Shown here: positions 34,401-46,467 of the stretch, in pieces
Position numbering within the stretch: the stretch's first letter is position 1
Layout of the letters: the number at the start of each line of letters is the position of its first letter
NCBI GenBank assembly: GCA_001600635.1
Contig: BCKL01000037.1
Coordinates: forward strand, 92,185 to 156,184
Origin: Leucosporidium creatinivorum
Lineage: Eukaryota > Basidiomycota > Microbotryomycetes > Leucosporidiales > Leucosporidiaceae
DNA: 64,000 nt
Direction: 5' to 3'
Translations under genes and position numbers: made by a program
The notes under the pieces: generated by a model
Database searches by the model: none
What the model saw: the letters and a program-made list of their open reading frames with translations, nothing else
What the model was told of the DNA's origin: nothing

Positions 34401-34667
34401 AGTTGGCCTTTTGCGGGAAAGATACAGCGAGTTAGCTTCGGTCTTTGAGCATAGTCGCTTCAATAAAGCTCACCTTGTTGACAGTGCTGTTGGAGTGCAC
34501 CAAGATGTCATCAGTACAGCTCACGGCACAGGATGACGGAACCGCACCCCCCGCGGACGAAAAGTCGCCCGCGAAAGCTACAGCTCGACATTAACGACGA
34601 CTCACTCAAGGGCAAGGGTCCTGATGGTCTGGACGGCCTTGATGTCGTTATCGGTGAAAGAAACCAT
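31493..34667 (-). CDS. TKL1: Transketolase
   Basis: Thiamine-diphosphate enzyme of the non-oxidative pentose phosphate pathway, cytosolic. ATG at 34667 ([19 protein letters not shown]), TAA at 31495-31493, more than a dozen exons, about 680 residues. Seen in order: [20 protein letters not shown]; the ThDP motif [92 protein letters not shown]; and the C-terminal domain with [20 protein letters not shown] and [16 protein letters not shown]. One early intron ends in ...CGCAAAAG, a purine-rich acceptor. The 32.4-32.8 kb part has an inverted near-copy at 25.3 kb. Confidence 0.95.
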
Positions 34668-36817
34668 GATGTAGGAGCTGAGGACGGCGCAACGAGGCGC
34701 GCGAAAGGTTGAGGGAGATGCAGGTGGATCGAAATGACACGGGCGAGTTGTGGCGAAGTGGCCAGGCGATAGGAAGGTGTGGCAAAAGAGTTCCCGAGGG
34801 CGTTGAATGTGTAGCAGTGCAGAGAAGACGAGGAAAGAACGGCGAGACCGAGGGACGCCGTTGGGGGAAGGGCGACGTCAGTGGGTGCGATATGAGGGTG
34901 AAGATGGTATGTAGGAGAGCAGGATCATGGTCAGCGAGGTCCGATTGGTGTTTTGTAGCTCTCTACGTACGTGTTTTGGAAGAGAAGAGGGGGGGAGAGA
35001 GAAGGGGAGGAAGGAGAGCCGTAGAAGCTCGAAGGCGGGCGAGATCAGCGAAGTTGAGGTGGCGCCCACTCTGGCCCCGCTCTACTGTAATGCAGCTCCT
35101 CGTACTCGGCTGTAAGGAAACAGCGCGACTCCTGTTTCGACGAGTTTGCTGCACCGCTTTCGCTCGGCTCACAGGGTCAAAGCGCTCGCCTACAGGCTTG
35201 CAGACCTCGTCGGCGCTCGCGGGAAGCACCCACGGTGCAAAACATACTCTTCTGCCTACTCCGAGCGTTTTCAGGTGAATCGGATCTCCTGCTCGTCTTC
35301 TTCCGCCGCCCAAAGACCATCGCCGAAGACGCCCCTTTCGGCCGAGGTTGAGCGGTCAGCTCTACGGTGTGGGCTGATCAGTTGTACGTCGTTGCAGGTA
35401 GGCAAAAATCTCCACATCCGAATCCGTCGCCTGCAACCCCTGCATGTCCACCGCAACTTGGGACGGCTTCATTTCTTGCCCGCCGACCGAGCTCCTCCCT
35501 TCCATCCTCGCTGCCACGCTGCTCCTCGTCTTGTGATCCTGGACGCAAGCTCCACAGCTTTACCCCCTTCTCCGAACCCCCATGGTCTGTAAGCTACGCC
35601 GCAAAGGCGGTCGAGTTAGGGCCCAGCGAGGACTTCACGAACTGGGCGCCGAGCAGAGCATCGTCGAGGGTCGTAGGGCGATCGCGTGCGTCTGTTCTCG
35701 AGGCATCGGAGGCCAATGAGTACTCGTAGGCCTTCCGGTGCAGCGAGAGCGCTGCAGCTTGCTTTCCAGCTCCTACTTTTTGCCACTTAGCCTCGGATAA
35801 GCTCCTGGGTTCGAGCCCTCCTGCAGCTTGTAGATGCGTACTATCGAGTGGACTCAAGTGGATCGGCACGCCTAATATAATGCTTTGTGCTGATCTCCGG
35901 CTGCTGTTACTGCTGGAAGCGATGCGAAAGGGAGACGCCGTTTGAACGACTCCGAGCCTCGGCTTGCAAGCGGGAGTGGGTTCTCGGCGGGAAGGAGGAG
36001 GAGAAATGCTCTGTGATGGACTGACGAGCTGTAGTATTGGTGCTGACCTTCCAGTTGAGCTAGGACTGGAAGACGGGAGGGGAGGAGGAGCCGCCTGAAA
36101 GAGTGGCGCCTAGGGGGCCGGCGCGCGGTATCCGAACTGCGCCCCTTGCTCGCTTCTGCTGGTCTCAGCGACAGCTGCAGGTCTCTCGAGATTGTACAAC
36201 TTCACAACTCGCCAAATTGCTGCTGCAGAAGAGTATGAAGAGATGCCCCTTTCGAGCTATTCTCGACCTCGGCCCTGGGCAAAAGCGAACGCCGAGCCGC
36301 TTTGCTGGCTGATGCAGTGCTTGCAGAGAGCCGTACAGCGCTGCAGGTCGCTCGGTCCTATGTGAACTAGTGTTAAACAGCTCAACAGCCTTTCCCTGCC
36401 TCTCCTCGGTGCAGGCGCTCGTCAACTGACGGCTCATGAGTCCACCGAACCGCTTCGCCGAAAGCTCCAGATCCCCAGCTACGAAATTGGGCCCCGTCCG
36501 GAGTTGGCTGCCGCTGGTGGATCGTCCTGGATGCCACCTCGCTGTTTTGAAGCGCTTTGCTAGTGCCAAACAAGCTGTAGAGGAAGCAGCAGAGAATCTC
36601 ACCGGACTTGCCCCCTTGGCTGTACTACAGCATCGCAAAGCTATCTGAGGTGCGATCTGCTTTTGTTCTGCTCACTTGCAGAACGGTGAGGGGCCCGTTC
36701 TGAGAATCCCGGGGTGTCGGCCCGCCGCAGCGTCGAGCCTCGAGGGATTCAAAGGCTCCGCTCTTCTCTTCCTGCATCTCACTCGTTCACCTTCAACTCG
36801 ACAAATCGGACTCAAAG
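34668..36817. other. Divergent intergenic region, 2.15 kb
   Basis: The longest stretch without a recognised gene. It carries the promoter of TKL1 (minus) and of the sugar transporter (plus). Open frames up to 189 codons exist on both strands but are low-complexity or Cys/Arg-rich and match no family. An 8-bp perfect hairpin lies at 36048-36072. A noncoding RNA or a decayed gene cannot be excluded. Confidence 0.5.
36048..36072. repeat. Short perfect inverted repeat (8-bp arms, 9-nt loop)
   Basis: CTTCCAGT at 36048-36055 pairs with ACTGGAAG at 36065-36072. It lies about 750 bp before the sugar transporter start. It could be a palindromic protein-binding site or chance. Confidence 0.4.
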
Positions 36818-39638
36818 ATGGTTACTAAGACAGCTATCTACAACTGGTACGGAGCATTCCCCTCCCTCGACGGCCTGCTCGTCGCCTTCCCTTTGGGCCC
36901 CGCTGAGGGGATCGCTGACACTCTGCCTCGTGTTCCGGTACATAGGTATGCAGCGATGGTGGCTGCTGGATGCATGGTGCTCTACGGATACGACGCCAGG
37001 TGAGTAGAGACGGACAGAGAGCTCAGGTCTCGGCTGGGGCGCCAGGAGACGGCGGCAAGGCATCGAAGTAGCTAACAGCATCCGTCTTTTTGTCTTGCAG
37101 TGTATTTAACGCCGTTCAAAACTCTAAACACTGGGTTGCCTACTTCGGTAATCCATCTCCAAGTCAAGTGAGTAGGCGCCACGCTGCCTGCTCGGGTCGT
37201 TCTCGGCGCAGATCACGGCGCTGATGGTTGGGTCCTCTCCTCTAGATTGGTACCATCAACTCGGTCTACATCGTAGGGAACATTGTCGGTACGTCTTAAG
37301 GAGCTCACCTTCGCCTGCAGCTCGCATCCACAACCGGAACCTGACCTCGTGCTCCCTTTCGCAGCTGGATGGTTCTTCTCTGCTCCTGTATCCACCTACT
37401 TCGGCCGGCGCGTCGCTATGGCTACTGGATGCGCCCTCGTTGTCGTGGCCACTTTCGTACAGACCTTTGCCCCCCGTGGTCACCTTGGAGTGAGTTCCCG
37501 ATGCGCCACTTTGAGAGGCTCGGCCTAACTCCGAGCTCTCGTTACTCCTTCACAGGCCTTCCTTGGTGGTCGTTTCATCGTCGGCTTGGGACAGGGTAAG
37601 TTCTATGCACCTCATCAGACCCTCTGCGAGCTCGCTAGCCCTCATTTTGGCGCCTTCGACTTTCCGATGTCGCCGGCGCCTCCGTGCTCCACAGCTAATT
37701 TCTCACTCTTCACCGACAGGCATGGCTCTCCCTGTCGGGCCCGTCTACATCTCCGAGATCGCTCGTTCTGAGATCCGTGGAAAGGTCCTCGCCTTCTGGC
37801 AACTCTTCTACTCGTAAGCCGACGACACTTTCTCGGCCTCGCTAGGCGCACTTTTTGAACACTCGCTGACACCGCCGCTCCCTCTGCCACAGCGTCGGCT
37901 CGTTTATCGCCTTCTGGATTGCCTACGCTACCGCTCGCCACCGTAAGGTCCTCCTTCGGCCTAGGCTCTTGCCGTCGCTGACCCTTTCCCTCGCAGCCGA
38001 GCTCGGCGAGTGGGACTGGAAGCTCATCGTCATCTTCCAAATGCTCGTCCCCGTTATCATCATCTCCCTCATCTTCTTCATCCCCGAGTCACCCCGCTGG
38101 TACGTTCAACGCGGACGAATCGACGATGCTCGCGCCTCCCTTCGCAAGTTCCGCGACACCGAGGAAGAGATTGAGGCCGAGATTCTCGAGATGCGCGAGG
38201 CCATGGAGTACGAGGCGCAACAGACCAAGGGAACGGGTATCTGGAAGGTCTACAAACAGCTCTGGACCGACAAGTCCCTCCGTTGGCGCATGTTCCTCGC
38301 CGTGAGCTCTTCCCATCTTCCTCGTCAGAGCCGAACTCATTCCATTTTCCGTGCAGCTCGTCATCAACGCCGGCCAGCAGCTCACTGGACAAGGCTCCCT
38401 CAACTCCTACTCGAGTGTGATCTACAAGAAGGTCTTCACCTCGGCGTCCACTATCTCCCTCATCAACGCCCTCAATGCTACCTTCGGTATCCGTGAGTCT
38501 AGATCACTTCTTCGTGTGCCTCGCACATCAGCAGGGTTTTTGCGCTGCACGTATCTTGCCGCGAGGCTGCAGAGTGTCGGCAGCGGCTCAACGGCGTCAG
38601 CGCCGAGCGTGTCGAGTCGGGCCACGCTTTGGAGCAGTCACTAATCTTCTTCGTCTCCTCCCACAGTCTTCACTCTCAACGCCGCGTGGCTCGTCGAGCG
38701 TATCGGTCGCAAGTGGCTTCTCGCCGGTGGAGCTGCTGGACAGGCCGTCTGCATGCTCGTCGTCGCCCTCGTCGGTATGCTCACGCCTGGAGGCACCTCC
38801 AAGAGCGAGCCCGTCGGCATCTCCATCGTCTTCCTACTCTTCCTCTTCATCCTCTTCTACAAGCCTACTTGGGGAGCCACCGTCTGGATTTGGACCAGGT
38901 GAGTGCTTCGCTCGGCGGTCGCTGTCTCGCTGTCTGCGCCGTCGACGGCCGACCTTCATCTGAGCAGTCACTGATCTCCTGACCACCTACTCACAGTGAG
39001 GTCTTCTCGATGAACGTTCGCTCCTACGCCGTCGGAGCCGCTTCGCAGACCCAGAACGTTGCCAGTGAGTAGCTCCCTCCAACTCTTCGCCGAGCTCGGT
39101 CGACTCCTCGCTGAGCGGGGCGGTCGACCCTGACAAAGCGGCTCGCCAGACTGAGTGAATCGCGCGGCATCATAGAGCCTCTTACTGACGCGTCATCACT
39201 CCACAGACATCATCGTCAACCAGTTCTTCCCTCAGCTCATCGCTGCCGCCGGCTTCAAGTCGTTCTTCCTCTTCTTCGGCATCAACATCTTCTTGTTCCT
39301 TTTCGTATTCTTCCTATTGCCCGAAACCAAGGGGTGAGCTTTTTCTCTCGACTCCGAGCTCCATGGCATGCTGACATGGTGTTCGCCTTCGCAGAGTTCG
39401 TCTTGAGGAGATGTGAGGGATCTGCGCCGAGATCGAGACCAGAGCTGTACTAACTCGTTTCAATCACAACAGGGACACCCTCTTCGGTGGAGTCAACCAC
39501 ATCAACGCTGGAGCCGACATCCTCGGTGCTCAGTCGACCTTCTCGGGCGACGTTGACAAGCCCGCTCCTGCCGAGCACAGGGAGAACCTCCACGCTCTCA
39601 ACGAGGTCAACAACGAAAAGGCTAGCAACAGGGTTTAG
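36818..39638 (+). CDS. MFS sugar transporter (SP family)
   Basis: ATG at 36818 (MVTKTAIYNWYAAM), TAG at 39636-39638, about thirteen exons, about 530 residues with 12 expected membrane helices. Sugar-porter marks: NSVYIVGNIVAGWFFSAPV; loop-2 FGRRVAMATG; RFIVGLGQGMALPVGPVYIS; PESPRWYVQRGRIDDA at the end of helix 6; LVINAGQQLTGQGSLNSYSS on helix 7; VERIGRKWLLAGG; and the final PETKGVRLEEMDTLFGG. QQLTGQ differs from the QQ-x-(S/T)G-x-N of hexose carriers, and the overall look is nearer to lactose/quinate-like fungal porters, so the substrate is open. The first coding exon is only 29 nt. Confidence 0.92.
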
Positions 39639-39978
39639 GGTGTCGGCTATGTTCTGTATGTACAGCTTAGCGGGGAACGGGCTTGCAGTTTGAGTAACTT
39701 GAACTTGATTAGTTGGAATTCGGTATTTGATCCCCTCGACCTCACGGTGATCAGCGAGCTGAGTGCTACCTATCGTACAGAACCCTGACCCTCTCTCCCT
39801 TGCACGAGACGTAGCTCTGCGAACCGTACTGAAGCTCGGAAAGACATCGTGAAGGTCTTTCACCGCGAAGGGCTCTCTCGGCTGAGCAATCGAGAGGTTT
39901 GTACACAACAAGTCGCACTGCAAGGAGCTCGGAAAGCACAAAAGAGCTATACACACCCAACGACCTCCTCCTGCTCTC
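39639..39978. other. Convergent intergenic region
   Basis: 3' flanks of the sugar transporter and of the C2H2 regulator gene. Nothing further was recognised. Confidence 0.55.
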
Positions 39979-42774
39979 TCAGAACAGGCTTGGACTCAGA
40001 CCAGGCAGCATGAACTCGGCAAAATCGTGCGAGATGTCGGCCGTCCTCCTCTCGCGATGCCTGGCCATGGCGTCGACCTTGGCTTGCAGCTTCCTGTTGT
40101 ACTCCTCCTGGTTGCCGATGATGGGGATCTCCTCGTTCTTGCTCGAGGTGAAGTCGTAGAAGGTGGCTGGAGGGCTCGGTGTCGCCGAGGGAGCGGTGGG
40201 GTCGACGGGCACGACCTGCGAGAAGACGAGCGATCAGCGAGAGTTCGAGTCGAAAACGAGTTGGAATCTCACTCCTTCGAACCACCTCTCTCCACCACCG
40301 CGCTTGACTCCTCCAGGCAGGCGCTTGAGCGTCTCCCTCCCCCTCACGATGCGACCGAGCACCTCGCGGTTCTCCTGATCGCGTCCCTCAAAGATACCGA
40401 AGCCGCCGACTGCGAGTGTGACTTGAGTCAGTATATTCACCGCCAACGAAGAGCGAGTAACGCACGCATGGTCCTGAAGGGATCGGTCTGCTTGATCGCC
40501 TCCTCGGTCTTGGCTTGAAGGAAGCTCAACGTCCTCGACAGGATCAAGAGCGGGAAGGAGCTCAACCTCCCCAGCTCGGCGAGGAGGATCCCACCGCTCT
40601 CGAACGGTGCCGGTTTGGTGGGGCTGAGAAGCACTCGGACGGCTTCGAGGAAGGAGACGGGCGTGGGGTTGAGAGGCGAGACGATGAGGTTGAGCCATGC
40701 TTGAGCCGAGCTAGCGTTCCACAGGGCGTCGGAGGAAGGTAGGTCGAGCGCGAGCTCAGAAAAGGGGAGGAAGGGCGACGTCTCGAAGCGAGTAGCCGTC
40801 TCGATGTCGGTGAGGAAGACGATGAAGCAGACGCTGCGAGATGCGAGACGAGGCGGAGTCAGCTTTCGCTTGGCCACTCGTAGCAGCAGAGACTCACCGA
40901 CGCCATGTTTCAATCTCGATCCATGCCTTCCACGCCGCCTCCAGCTCTACGCCCTGCATCAAGCGATGAGGTCGAGCGAGCTCCTTCTCCTTGATCTTGC
41001 GCGGGAGCTCGAGTTGACGGAGCATCGAGACGAGGGCACCGTGGAAAGTATGGGAGAGGATCCGTTCTGTAGAAGTAGACGAAAGGTCAGCTCGATGATA
41101 GAGTCGAGGATGAGCGAGCCCAGCTTACGCTGCTCGTCGCGATGGAAGAGGCCGAGAAGCTGATAGAGCAGCATCGACTGCAGAGTAGCGAAACGATCCT
41201 CATCGCTTGTACCATCCTTGTTGAAGCCTGTTGATCAATAGTCAGCGACCTGTCGGCCTCGTCTAGACCCCAAACTCACCTCGGACGAGGTAGACTCGCT
41301 TCTCGACGAGCATCTCGTTGCTGAAACCCTCGCCCTCGGGAGTATATGCAGCTCCTGCGACGGTCAGAGCGAAGGCCGAGTGCGTTGCTAACTCGGAGAG
41401 GTACAGCGTCCCAGGGTGGATGATGGGGACGGATGGGAGGAACTTCTCGGCTGCCGCTTTTCCATACTTGGAGAGTTGGTCGATCTTGGGAACGTTCCAG
41501 GGGAAGAGATCTGCGTGACGAGACGTCAGGGACATTCTACACGACGTGGAGAGCGACATCATCGAGCGAAAGCACTCACAGCCCATGCAGAACTTCTGAG
41601 CCGGGAGGAAGAATCGCTCCTCGCCCGAGTGGACGTATTGAGGCTCGAAGACGTGGTCGGGGAAGAGGCTCGGCTCATGACTGAATCCGAGGTCGAGTGC
41701 CGATATCCCACCAACGCCACCCTTGTTGAAATAGTCGGCGAGCGCCATCGCAGCGGGCGAGTTCTCAATGCCCGCCTCGCCGCCGTCGAAGACGTCCCAG
41801 TCCCGCGATCCGATGGCCGATACGGCCTCGTTGGATGTACCTGTCCTAGCCACCGCTCCGTGCCATGGCTTGTTACCTTGCGAGTTGGGGATGGAAGAGT
41901 CGGCGCCGTACACCGAAGGGTCGAGGAAGCCTGTCGATTGCTGAGCGTACTGTGGAGGCGAGCGTAGAAGGTCCTGTGGCGCAGTAGGGGTCGTTAGCGC
42001 TTTCTCGCCGATCTGGATCGAGTCCGATACGCACCTCGAGCACTTCGGAAGCCAGGATCTCGTCTTGCGAGAACGAGCGAGTGAACTCGGGCGCCAGAGT
42101 CTGCTCCGTTCCGAGACCTTTCGACGGAGCAAAGGCGTTCAAAGGAGCAGATAGCACGGGTGCATCGCTCGGCGGGCTGTAGGGTGCATCTGGCAACTCT
42201 GCCGACATCGAGCTATCGGCCGAGGCGGGCGAGAGGGAGGGGAGAGTAGGCGAGACGTAGGCGCCGGTTAATGGCGGAGGTGGTGGAGGGTAGTGATAGA
42301 GCTGCTGGTGGCTGGCGAGATTGGGAAAAGAGGGTCCGCTGGGAGTGAAGATGGGTGGGTTCTCGGTCGGGCTGGTTCTCGGCGGTTCGGCGAGGGTGGG
42401 AAAGGAGGGTCCGCCCGGCGTGAAGATGGGTGGGTTATCGGGCGGGCTGTTCCTCGCCAGGTCGGCCTGCTTGTTGCACGTCTTCTCGTGCCGCTTTAAG
42501 AGGTCAGAGCGAGCGAATCCTGCGCTGCAGACCGAGCAGGAATACGGCCGAGCACCTTGATGTGTCAGACGAGCGTGCCGTACGACATATTCCTTGCGAC
42601 TGAACGTCTTCTCGCTGGGAACGGCGAGATGCAGAGCGCGAGAAGGAGAGATACGAAGGAGGGAGGCGGTGTCAGCCCGATTCGCAGGCTGTTGCAGCCG
42701 GTGAAGGGTGTAACTTACCAGTCTGGACACTTGTGAGACTTGGCTGCAGCTGTGGCTCCTCGAGCGGGCGCCAT
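39979..42774 (-). CDS. C2H2 zinc-finger transcription factor with fungal-TF middle domain
   Basis: ATG at 42774 (MAPARGATAAAKSHKCPDC), TGA at 39981-39979, about nine exons, about 700 residues. Two tandem C2H2 fingers are at the N-terminus: CPDCEKTFSRKEYVVRHARL followed by TH, and CSVCSAGFARSDLLKRH followed by EKTC (His-x3-Cys). A Pro/Ser-rich linker holds two near-identical copies of the peptide NPPIFTP(G/S)GPSFP. The C-terminal half has LQSMLLYQLLGLFHRDEQR and a run of helices (VCFIVFLTDIETATRF) typical of the fungal-specific transcription factor domain. Known: such Adr1-like proteins regulate carbon or nitrogen use; target genes here are unknown. It lies beside a sugar transporter, which may or may not be a target. 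Confidence 0.87.
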
Positions 42775-43335
42775 TTGGTGCAGAAAGGCGAGAGTGGAGG
42801 TCAAGCGGGAGGGTCGAGTGGAGGTGTGTCGTCGACCTAGTTGCAGAACGAGCGAGAGTCAGCGTGAGCTCAGATAAGACTACAGAGCTCAGTAAGCTGT
42901 CCAGCATCTGCGAGAAAGCCGAGCAGAAGCCTGCAAGCCCGAACTCACCTGTTGAGCTTGTTGTTTCGCGAGGGGAAGCCGTGGGTCGGGCTGGTGCTGT
43001 AGGGCGAGCTGTAGTACAGCACACCTGTCCTGTAGGTCTTCTAAGCGCGCTGTCGGTGACGAGAAACGAAGCGAGGCGAGTGGGCGAAGCGCAAGAGACA
43101 GTTCGAGCGGTGAAGTCATGAGCAGGCAGGCAGGCGGGTCGGCAGTTGTACAGCAGCGCGCAGGGGTGTGATCTGTTTCGAGATGATATAGCAAGCACAC
43201 GAATTTATTTCGGCGGCTTTTGAACTGGTTCTGTCGCTGCAGACCTCTCGCTCGGCGAATCTGCTCTTCGCTTCGGCCTGGGTCGTCCTGCGCCTTAACT
43301 AATCGATGTATACCACACGAACGACTCTGACCTCC
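42775..43335. other. Promoter and 5' UTR intron of the C2H2 regulator
   Basis: A spliceable intron (GTGAGTTCGG ... GCTGAC ... GCAACTAG) lies at 42948-42837 in minus orientation, ending about 60 nt before the ATG, so the 5' UTR is probably interrupted. The rest holds promoter sequence and the 3' flank of the MYND gene at 43336. CTGTAG/CTACAG words are dense around 42990-43040. Confidence 0.55.
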
Positions 43336-46173
43336 CTAATCTACTGCGCGGACTTTCTTGCAGAAATGCTTGTGCAGCGGATGGTGCGCCAGTTGGCAGC
43401 TGCAGTTCAAGCCGAGCAGGTCAGCGTCGAGGTAAGAAAGTCGGCTCGAGTAAGCGTCGAAGCGCGGCGCGGATGCACTCACGCAGCATTACAGTACTTG
43501 GCCTTATCTGCGAAGCCAAGAGCGAGGTCAGTCTCAAAGTCTCGAAGGCTCGATGTCTCGCTCGGTGATGGCTCGGCACGACTTACGACAGCGAGAGCAG
43601 CTGAGAAGCCCGGAACGAGTAGCGTAGCAGTTCTCACAGGTGCCTCTGTAGAAAAGGAGGTGTACATCAGTGATCTGCGAGGCAGAGCTCCGACGCTCAA
43701 CTCACAGGTGGGCTGTTCCTCCGGTCAGAAGGGTGAACGACTTGCGCTCGACTGGTAGCCCCTTTACCTCTCCACATTCAGCGCAACACCCTTTTCCAAC
43801 GCCTGGATCCGGGATGTCTACTCCCGGGGGCGGAGGAGACAAGCCTGGCGAGGCATCGACCCGATAAATCGAATCCCACTGCTCGGCGGCGGCAGCATAG
43901 CGTTCCAGGATGACGCGGATCGTGTTGCCGACGCACTTGTAGTCTCCTTCCAGACTGTCCCGACGGTGTGTTGAGTCCGGCTGACCTTGCCAGTAGGCCT
44001 TGGCTCGCTCATCGAAGTCTTGGAGTTCGGCGAGCTCACGAAGGTCAAGGGCGATGGAGCTACCGCCGAAGATGAGGACCAAGGCCTTGAGCTCGGCGAG
44101 CGCCTGTCCGATCCCAGGGGTGTCGGTTGGAGTAGTGTCGAGGAACGGCCGGTAGCAGTCGTAAGCTCGGCGGAGGAAGGCTGCCGATTCCTGGCGCACG
44201 GCGGGGATGGGAACGAAGTGACCGGAAGCAAGAGTGCAGGCCTTGGCGAAGGAGCGGACAATTTTGTGGCACAGGAGCTCAGTCCTCATGAAGGCGGAGG
44301 GGTTGGAGTCAAGGCCCTGTGTGAGAAGCAGACTGTCAGCGAAGAGCTCGGCGGCGAATTCGGCGGCAAGCGCCGAGTACTCAGCCTTGAAGCCAAGCGC
44401 TCCAGGTTAGCTGCTGGACCAAGTGCTTCAACTTACTGCTTGTGCATACACGTGGCCACTGCGGCTGTGATGATCTTTGGCTGTCTTAGCCATAAGATAG
44501 TGAAACGCCGCCGACGAAGGAGGCCCGTTGTGCACCAGGTAGGCGCGGCCGATGTCGTGCGCCGCTGAGTCTTGTCCTGCACCGAAGAGGGTCTTCATGC
44601 GTAGGATGCACGGGACGAGCGATAGTTGACCGTATGTTGCTTCGTGTCCGGCGATTGCTCGCTGGATTAGCGCGAAGGCGGTGTCGTCCTTGATGCAGGT
44701 CTTGTTGACCTCGCCGTGGTGGAGTGGATGTTCATGCTTCTCGTTATGCATCTGGAAGCACAAAAGAGGGTTCATCTCGAGAAGCCGCGCCAAAAAGGTG
44801 ACCGAGCTGGAACGCCGAGGAAAGGGTCAGCGCCGAGGGCTCTAACGGATCCGGACAGTGCACACCTTAATCGGATCACCGCTCTCCCTGCGAAGAATCT
44901 CATGGAAAGCTTGCTCCGACAACACCGTCCACCGATGCGAAGAGCCGAGCGCGCTGACCTCGGCGCTGGCGACGTCGGGTCCGAGCACGCTGATCTCGCT
45001 GCAGCCTTCCGGGTCCTCTAGTGACAGAGGGGGAAGCGCGAGCCGTTTGCCAGTATACGGGCGAGGGCGAGAGTCGTCGTGGTCTGCATGGGAGTGGCAG
45101 AGGCTAAGACCTCCGAGAAAAGGACGTCAGCTTCTCATCTCGCGAATCGCCAAGACCATGCTCACGCTTCGAGAGTCAAGTACGCGTAGCTCCTCCAATA
45201 AAGATCTGGGTGTCGGAGAAGCCCGACAAGGAAGAGAAGAGTTGGAGGGTGGTCGAGTACAGCGGCTTTGTACTCGTGCTCGGCAATCAGCGTGCTGAGG
45301 AAGAGGGTAATGCGGTTCCGAAGCGGAGCGTTTGGTAGTCTGCGCAGATAAGATAACATGAAGAATGATAGTAAAGTTGGATAGGAACCGGATTGGGTGG
45401 AGGGGCGGGCGAGAACGAGGGAAAGTCAGCTCGGCCATCAACCGTCGCAGGCAAAGAACACGCACGGTCGCTTCACGCAGTTCATGAAAGCATCGAGCAC
45501 ACGACTTGACCTCGCACGCTGTACGCACAACATGTAAGCTGGCTGTTCTGCACCCAGTCAGACGTAGGACTCACGAAATGACTCTTCGGCGATTGAGCGG
45601 CCTTGAAGAGAATGTCGATTGCGACGATGAGGGGATCGCCGTGGAGCTCAGGGATCATGTCGATGATTTGTGAAGCGCAGCTCTTTGCGATAGCGTTGCG
45701 AGCTCCCATCTTGGTCGTCTCCCCGGCGGCGTCGACGATATCGGAGGGGGCGGCGAGGGCGTGCACGCGAGTTTCCGGCCGCTCGAGCTGCTTCCCGAGC
45801 AACTCGTATAGCCCTCGAGACCGGGAAAGCTCCTCAAGTGTGCCCTCTATCATGAGGCGAGCCGACAGCACGCAAGCCGCCCGTCTCATCCGCACGTCCT
45901 CAGCGCCGAAGAGCAACCTCAAAGTCGTCGCATGTTCGTCAATGGCCTCTCGAAGGACCAGGTAAGATTTCTTGTTCTGCTTGAAGACTGCAGGGGAGAA
46001 GCTTGGGTCAGCTCGTGCTTCCCCAATCGCTCCAAGTCAAAACGCACTTGAACTCAGCCCTCCCCATCTCGCGCATATCGCCACGCAGGCGGCAGGATCT
46101 TGCTCGCTCCCTAGTAGCTCGGATAGCTTGATTAGCTTGGAGAGATCTTGCTTTGACGGCCTGTCGGGACGAG
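43336..46173 (-). CDS. MYND zinc-finger protein with ARM-like N-terminus (copy 2)
   Basis: TAG at 43338-43336. The start codon was not found: the first exon supported by homology ends at 46173 just downstream of an acceptor, and no in-frame ATG precedes it. Long helical repeat region (LIKLSELLGSEQDPAACVAI, TTLRLLFGAEDVRMRRAA, LGKQLERPETRVHALAA), then GKGCCAECGEV and a C-terminal MYND finger spread over four small exons: CENC, CSRCHKAKYCNAACQLAHH and HKHFC, all seven Cys and one His present. MYND fingers bind Pro-rich peptides in corepressors and methyltransferases; no SET domain is seen. At about 44796-44800 (an A5/T5 run) the frame between LGHLL and ARLLEMNPLLC needs one base fewer, so there is a frameshift or a sequence error. 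Tandem paralogue of 46468-49201. Confidence 0.7.
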
Positions 46174-46467
46174 CTGAGGCGAGGTAAGCGCAGAAGGAAG
46201 AGAGGCGAGACAGGAAGGCAGGTCTGGATCAGCCATCCGCAAGCCGCTCACGAGTGGGGCAGGTGGGGGATATGCAGAGGTGCAGAGTTGGCTACAGAGC
46301 CCTTCGACCCGTCAAACAGCTGCCCGCTCTCTTATAGAAGCGGATCAGTTTCAAGGAGGCAGCACCATCTCGGACTTGCACCCTTTTCCATCGAGCCCGA
46401 AGCTCGGCCGACGCCGCTGTATCTGGTGAAGAGCTCCGATCTTGCGGTACAGGGATCACTACGGGTC

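Noticed and set aside
35352-35520. Short minus-strand frame starting MEGRSSVGGQ with a GTACAA donor-like end
   Set aside because: No recognisable continuation exon and no family match.
35790-35850. GGTTCGAGCCC, a tRNA T-loop-like sequence
   Set aside because: The T stem pairs in only two or three positions, and no acceptor stem or anticodon arm could be fitted.
36165-36638. 157-codon minus-strand frame
   Set aside because: No motifs and no splice-site pattern; probably chance in GC-rich DNA.
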